Shown here: piece after piece, positions 59,075 through 64,000 of the stretch
How positions within the stretch are numbered: the stretch's first letter is position 1
Layout: every line of letters starts with the position of its first letter
Assembly (NCBI GenBank): GCA_016748015.1
Contig: JAAOMT010000523.1
Span: 124,001 to 188,000, forward strand
Reading direction: 5' to 3'
Source: Geosiphon pyriformis
Taxonomy: Eukaryota; Glomeromycota; Glomeromycetes; Archaeosporales; Geosiphonaceae
DNA: 64,000 nt
Notes under the pieces: model-generated
Databases searched by the model: none
Seen by the model: the letters and a program-made list of their open reading frames with translations, nothing else
What the model was told of the DNA's origin: nothing
Made by a program: the position numbers and the translations under genes

Positions 59075-59863
59075 TTGATTCCATGTGACTTCCAATATTG
59101 TAATGAGTGTGACTTCATCTACAATCTACCACCACACATGATCTACACAATTCCCAAAGAGGAAGAACCAATTAGCAGCTGTGCATCAGAATCAGAATCA
59201 CCACTCAATCTTGATTCAAACTCCAACAACAATGATAACAAGAATAATGGTTCCAGCTCTGTTCAAAATGGCAATGACAATGATAACGATATCAACTCAG
59301 ATTCAAACTCTGACTCAAACTATGAACAATATATCGTGCTTCTTGAACTCACCAAGGAACAAGAACTGAAATGGTTCAGTGATAATAATGAAGATATCAT
59401 GCTAGAATGCGTGCACGATACTGATGCAGAATTTGATCTGAGATATCTGGGAACCAAAGCCATCAAATTAGAACCACATATGCACATCTGCATTGATTTG
59501 AAAATAGCACTGGAAATTCTAGCAACAACAATGGTTCAATTAGCATCCAAGAATAGTTTAGCAAAAAGAGAGATTAATATAAGAGGAGGAATAATTGATG
59601 CGGAATATGTGAGAAATATCATTACCATGCTACAAAATGACTCAGAAAAGGCTTATATAATAGAGCCCAACAAAAAAATAGCACAGACAACATTCCTGCC
59701 TCTGGTTAGAGTAGCTCAGTTAGTATCAATGGAAAAGAAAGAGAAATTAGGAATAACAGCAAGAGGGATACAAGAATTTGGGTTAACGGGTAGAATAGAT
59801 GTACCAGTTAATATGGCAGAAGAAGAAATTGTTGACCAAGAAGAAATTATCTCAACTGGTTAA
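59075..59863 (+). CDS. dUTPase-like domain in Gypsy pol
   Basis: A 262-residue open frame between the Cys-rich linker and RT. After an acidic Asn/Ser/Asp-rich spacer and KEQELKWFSDN, the five trimeric-dUTPase motifs appear in order: 1, DAEFDLR (59422-59442; usual DAGxDL); 2, KNSLAKR (about 59549-59569; usual RSGLA/RSSLA); 3, GGIIDAEYVRNI (about 59585-59620; usual GVIDxDYRG); 4, KIAQTTFLPL (59672-59703; usual RIAQ); 5, ARGIQEFGLTGR (59759-59794; usual RGxxGFGSTG). Spacing between motifs fits the family. Glycines in motifs 1 and 5 are replaced by E, which would probably impair activity in this copy. dUTPases hydrolyse dUTP and limit uracil in cDNA. Copy B on the minus strand carries the same domain (8600-9000). 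Confidence 0.78.
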   Translation: MIPCDFQYCNECDFIYNLPPHMIYTIPKEEEPISSCASESESPLNLDSNSNNNDNKNNGSSSVQNGNDNDNDINSDSNSDSNYEQYIVLLELTKEQELKWFSDNNEDIMLECVHDTDAEFDLRYLGTKAIKLEPHMHICIDLKIALEILATTMVQLASKNSLAKREINIRGGIIDAEYVRNIITMLQNDSEKAYIIEPNKKIAQTTFLPLVRVAQLVSMEKKEKLGITARGIQEFGLTGRIDVPVNMAEEEIVDQEEIISTG

Positions 59864-59893
59864 GCTATTTTCATTTCACTGTATAGCCAGTAC

Positions 59894-61625
59894 ATGTTAG
59901 CAATAGAAAGGAAGAAAAAAGAGCAAAAACAGATTTTTGAAGCTGAAACAAATCTTTGTAAATCAAAAAAGATTGGACTGATTAATCTCTACATACTAGC
60001 CAAAAGCTATAGCCGCATAAAAATTCTCATATACAACAACACTGGCAAAGTCATCAACATACCAGAAGGAACCACCATCGGATATTTAACCACAGAAATA
60101 GAAGACCAACTACCAAACCCCATTCCAGACTTTCCACAACTTTGTGAATATGTTGACATCACATCACAAACAATTTATGAACAAGATGAATGTTATTTGC
60201 TCCAACCAGAACAATTAGAACAAATGAACATGGGAAATCTAGACCCACTACAACGAATGCAGCTCAAGATGTTACTCAACAATTTCAATGACATTTTTGC
60301 CAGCGAAAACGAATTTGGTAGAACTGACATAATTCAACATCAAATCAAGACTGGAGATGCAATGCCAATCAAACAGCGAGCATACAGGGTACCACCAGCA
60401 AGCCATGAAATCATTTGTCAAAAGATTAATCAAATACTTGGCAATGGACTAATCCAGTCATCTATGAGTCCATGGTCATCACCAGTGGTACTTGTCTGTA
60501 AAAAGAATAGAAAAATCTGATTTTGTGTGGATTACAGAAAACTCAATGGTGTAACTTGTGGAGACAGCTATCCAACTCCATGAATCTAGAAATTATTCAA
60601 TGCTTTTGGGGAAAACAAATGGTTCTCAACATTAGACTTGGACAGTGGTTATTGGCAAGTAGCCATGAATCTAGCCAACAAAGAAAAGACGGCATTCACT
60701 ACTAGAGAAAAAAATTTTGAATTTAAAGTGATGCCATTCAGCTTAACCAATGCTCCAGCCACTTTTCAATGGTTAATAGAAATTGTTTATACTGGCTTAT
60801 TGTGGAAATCAGTAGTTGTATACTTGGATAACACCAATGTGTTCTCAAAAACATTCAATGATCATCTTTATTATCTTTAACAAATGTTCAAAAGACTAAG
60901 AAGAGCAGGACAAAAGTTAAATGCAACAAAGTGCTTCTTTGGAAAGACAGAACTAAAATTCTTGGGACACATAGTCAATAAAGATGGCATCAAAACAGAT
61001 CCAGAGAAAATAGAGATAGTAAAGAACTTTTCAGTACCAACCAATATGACTGAATTGAAATCATTCTTGGGATTTACAAGCTATTATCAATGCTTTATAA
61101 AGAACTTTTCAAAGATAGCTCAACCACTCAATAATCTGCAAACCAAGAATACCAAATATGAATGGACAGAAAGTCAACAAAAAGCTTTTGATATTCTGAA
61201 AAAAAAGTCCATTCAAGCTCTAGTACTGATCTACTCAGATCATAACAAACCATTCATCATTACTACTAATGCATCAGACCAAGCATTGGGAGCAGTACTA
61301 TCTCAGAAGGGACCAGACAGCAGAGAACATTCAGTAGCATATGTCAGCTGAGGTCTAACACCAGCTGAAAAAAACTATGGAACATCAGAACTAGAACATT
61401 TAGCAATCTATTGGGCAGTTATGAAGTGGAATGAATACTTGAGCCAAAAATTTAATATATACACAGATCATAAAGGGTTAACATTGCTTTAAAAGGAAGA
61501 AATTGATGATGGCCATCAATCCAGATAGAAAATAGCACTATCATGATATATTTATACTATACATTATAAGAAAGGAAAAGATAATGGAAATGCCGATGGT
61601 TTGTCACAAATAAGACAAATCTAAG
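59894..61625 (+). pseudogene. Gypsy reverse transcriptase and RNase H
   Basis: RT begins with PLQRMQLKMLLNNFNDIFAS and IIQHQIKTGDAMPIKQRAYR, then GLIQSSMSPWSSPVVLVCKK, a stop, FCVDYRKLNGVTC, a frameshift, FSTLDLDSGYWQVAM and FSLTNAPATFQWLIE. The catalytic box reads VVYLDNTNVFS (YLDN at 60822-60833 instead of YLDD). The connection is LKFLGHIVNKDGIKTDPEK. RNase H reads FIITTNASDQALGAVLSQ (D of TDAS changed to N), a stop, GTSELEHLAIYWAV, IYTDHKGL and NADGLSQ. Both catalytic centres have lost an aspartate, in addition to at least six stops. Confidence 0.9.
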
Positions 61626-61887
61626 GACATTTCAACCCAAAAATATAACAAAACCAGAACAATACTAACGAAAAAAAAAATGAACAAACAAAAATATCAA
61701 CAAATTCAACAATATAACCACTCAACAGTTCAAGGAGAATTTATCTCAAACGGAACAAAAGAGTATCAAACAACAATCAAAATATTTTATCACTTACCAA
61801 AATATACTTTATCGGAAAAATAAAAAGGATCCAGATCAACCAATCAGAATAATTACAGAGCCAGAAAAAGAGACAATATTATTCAAC

Positions 61888-63053
61888 ATGCACTCAAATC
61901 CAACAGCAGAATATTTTCACAAAGAAGCAACCATGGAAAAAACCAGAAAAAGATACTATTGGCCATCAATGTATCCAGACATCATCCAATATGTTCAAAA
62001 TTATAACACTTGTCAGCAAAGAGGAGGAACAAGACCCAGTGAACCATTAAGACCAATCAAAGTGAGACAATCATTCAACTGTATTAGAATTAATTTAGTC
62101 AGACCATTAACAATCATCAGCAGAGGAAACAGATACATAGCAGTAGCCATGGACTATCTCACTAAATGGCCAGAGGCGAAAGCAATTCAAAGAGCGGATG
62201 CAGAATCTGTTGTCAAATTCATTCATCAGGATTTGATTTGTCGACATGGATGTTCAAAAGAATTATTATCAGACCAAGGAACTCATTTGTGAACAGAACA
62301 TTAACAGAATTGAGCCAAAGATTCGGAATTAAAAGACTATTATCATCACCATACTATTCACAAACCAATGGATTAGTCGAAAGATTCAATAGAACATTGT
62401 GTGAAGCAATAGCTAAGCTCAGCCAAAAAAACCAGGACAATTGAGATTTGTTAATACCATTAGTATTATTTGCTTATCGGACAATGAAGCAAGATACTAC
62501 ACAAGCAACACTATTTAAATTAGTATATAGTAGAACAGCAATATTACCTGTAGAGAGAAAAATTAATACATATCCAGCTGAACCAATAACAGAAGAGAAT
62601 TTTCAAGAAACATTGCTGAGAAAAACATATGACTTAATGGAAACATTGGAAAACAAACAAAGAAGAGCAGCTGATAATATTCAGAAGTCACAAGAAAAAC
62701 AGAAAAAAAGACATGATAGTCAACTACCAAACAAACCAGTTGAATTCAAGATTGGAGACAAAATACTTTTACATCGTACCAAAGTGAAAAAACAATGGAG
62801 TAGAAAATTTGATCCCAAATGGGACAGACCATTTCACATAGAAAAAATTCTAGGAAATGGAGCTTACAAATTAAAACTGGAAAACAAAATCTTAACCAAA
62901 GCAGCACATGGAGATCAGCTGAAACCATACCACAACACCACACCACCTTTCACCAGTAATACTCCACAATTAGGGATACAGAGAATACTGGTCCAACCAA
63001 ATGAGATTCCACAAGATCTGGAACCAATCATTATTATTGACAACAACATGTAA
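61888..63053 (+). pseudogene. Gypsy integrase
   Basis: N-terminal zinc-binding region MHSNPTAEYFHKEATMEK with RYYWPSMYPDIIQYV and NTCQQRGG; the first of the two cysteines of the HHCC motif appears lost. Core: AVAMDYLTKWPEAKAIQ (first D), LLSDQGTH (second D), frameshift near 62285, FVNRTLTELSQRFGIK, and NGLVERFNRTLCEAIAKL (E). After a TGA the C-terminal region 62448-63053 carries VLFAYRTMKQDTTQATLF and FKIGDKILLHRTKVKKQW, the GPY/F-type tail. The catalytic DDE triad survives but is spread over different frames. Confidence 0.88.
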
Positions 63054-63083
63054 AATTGATTCATTAAAAGAATATATAAAGAC

Positions 63084-63745
63084 ATGGCAGACATGACAGA
63101 AAAGATCAGAAAAATGGAAATTACAGACAACATTCACTCACTAGCACAACAACTTTTTCAATTGATCCAACACCAAGAAATGAAGATTACAATCAATCAA
63201 CAAACCATTCGATATCAAGATACCAGAAGGACAGTACAACACAGAAGACAGAAAAAAAACCAGAAAATACCATCAACAAAATCATGGTAAAAATAAAATT
63301 GGCAATAAAAAAATCAAAAAAAGAGTCAATATATCAAGAATTGACTAAGGAAACTTGGAATTGGTGGATACAACAATTTCCAAGAAACTATTGTTATTTT
63401 TACTTAGAACAACACATGAATATCCAAAACTTATACATGGATAAAACAAAGTGGTTATTTAACACAATAATATTACAACAACTAGAACATTTTGTGAGGA
63501 AAAACAACTTATCTACACAAGCTCAAGCTGTATACCGAATACACACAGCCTTTCAGGATTGACCAGAAATCCTACTCAGCAAAGCAATGGATATGGTTAC
63601 TAGTAATCAATTGGGAAAAATCACCAATGCTCAATTTGAAGAATTACAAACTCAAATAACACAAGTAATTCTTGAAAACGAAATCCAGGAAATACTTCAA
63701 GAGAGGGAATTAAACAAGTTGGATTTCAATGGAGCTCAATATTAA
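63084..63745 (+). pseudogene. Extra ORF between integrase and 3' LTR of the Gypsy element
   Basis: Two overlapping frames, 63084-63290 and 63284-63562, the latter continuing past a TGA to 63745. The first encodes MADMTEKIRKMEITDNIHSL and a basic tail. The second encodes ETWNWWIQQFPRNYCYFYLE, LFNTIILQQLEHFVRKNNLS and, after the stop, MVTSNQLGKITNAQFEELQT with QITQVILENEIQEILQERE, a likely amphipathic helix. Not gag, pol or an envelope that I recognise: there is no signal peptide or clear membrane helix. The position is where accessory or env-like genes lie in some Gypsy elements. Confidence 0.6.
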
Positions 63746-63761
63746 AAAAAGGAGGGAATAA
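63741..63761 (+). other. Polypurine tract
   Basis: ATTAAAAAAAGGAGGGAATA lies directly before the 3' LTR, the expected plus-strand primer of reverse transcription. Confidence 0.8.
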
Positions 63762-64000
63762 TGTTACTTACAAAAATATAGGAAATATAGTAGCATGATT
63801 ATTAGCCAATCAGAAGTAAACATAGTAAATGTGGAATTTCAGAATTCCTCCCAGAAATTATAGGATTCCAGGAATTACAGGATTCTCACACAAGGAATTG
63901 CAGGATTCCAGAATTCTAGGATTTCTCTCAAAGGAATTGCAGAATTCCAGAAATTCCAGAATTCCTGTCATGAAGAATCAAGGAATTAAGGAATCTCAAT
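63762..64000 (+). repeat. 3' LTR of the Gypsy element (first 239 bases)
   Basis: Begins TGTTACTTACAAAAATATAGG and follows the 5' LTR base by base up to the window edge, with scattered differences that are mostly transitions. The remainder lies outside the window. Confidence 0.9.

Larger units (their letters stand above)
54483..64000 (+). mobile_element. Ty3/Gypsy retrotransposon, nearly complete, 3' LTR cut by window end
   Basis: 5' LTR, primer-binding site, gag, protease, Cys-rich and dUTPase-like region, RT, RNase H, integrase, an extra ORF, polypurine tract and the first 239 bases of the 3' LTR are all on the plus strand in that order; the order PR-RT-RH-INT defines Ty3/Gypsy. It is inserted in the LINE after KSYR. 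The 5' and 3' LTR starts differ at roughly one base in ten by eye, so the insertion is old. Frame breaks occur in every domain. Confidence 0.92.

Overview
The window is nuclear DNA of an intron-rich, AT-rich fungus. The 16 host genes have many short introns (often 50-90 bases, GT-AG). They include fungal-type genes such as two ERMES subunits, a Nab3-like protein, a vacuolar aspartic protease and a CRY-DASH. The LINE and Ty3/Gypsy relics closely resemble families I associate with arbuscular mycorrhizal fungi (Glomeromycotina, Rhizophagus-like). The organism call is an inference from gene structure and transposon families; no rRNA or other marker is present.

Layout. 1-1861: the 3' end of IMP4 (+) convergent with COX11 (-). 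2211-18710: a nest of decayed retrotransposons, consisting of a LINE on the minus strand (2211-6813) carrying an 867-base insertion, a plus-oriented Gypsy LTR, and then two overlapping minus-strand Gypsy elements with their 5' LTRs and a LINE ORF1 relic. 19780-49230: a compact gene island. In order it holds CRY-DASH (+), a Nab3-like RRM protein (-), MMM1 (+), eEF1B (-), TOM7 (+), a PEP4-like protease (-), an Alba-domain protein (-), a paired Cys-rich protein (-), a bHLH factor (+), the RNA polymerase I/III subunit AC40 (+), MDM34 (+), an FG-GAP-like protein (+), a small glutaredoxin-like protein (-) and GPATCH11 (+). 50789-64000: a plus-strand LINE split by a solo LTR and then by a nearly full-length Ty3/Gypsy element whose 3' LTR runs off the window.

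Biology. Three genes of one organelle-contact system, MMM1, TOM7 and MDM34, lie within about 19 kb, with COX11 further upstream. TOM7 is built from four very small exons and had to be assembled by hand. The Gypsy element carries, between protease and reverse transcriptase, a Cys-rich stretch followed by a dUTPase-like domain, and it has an extra ORF between integrase and the 3' LTR. All transposon proteins are broken, mostly by stops explainable as C-to-T or G-to-A changes, whereas the host genes read cleanly once introns are removed.

Exon boundaries were placed by eye from splice sites, reading frame and remembered family conservation. No database search was run.
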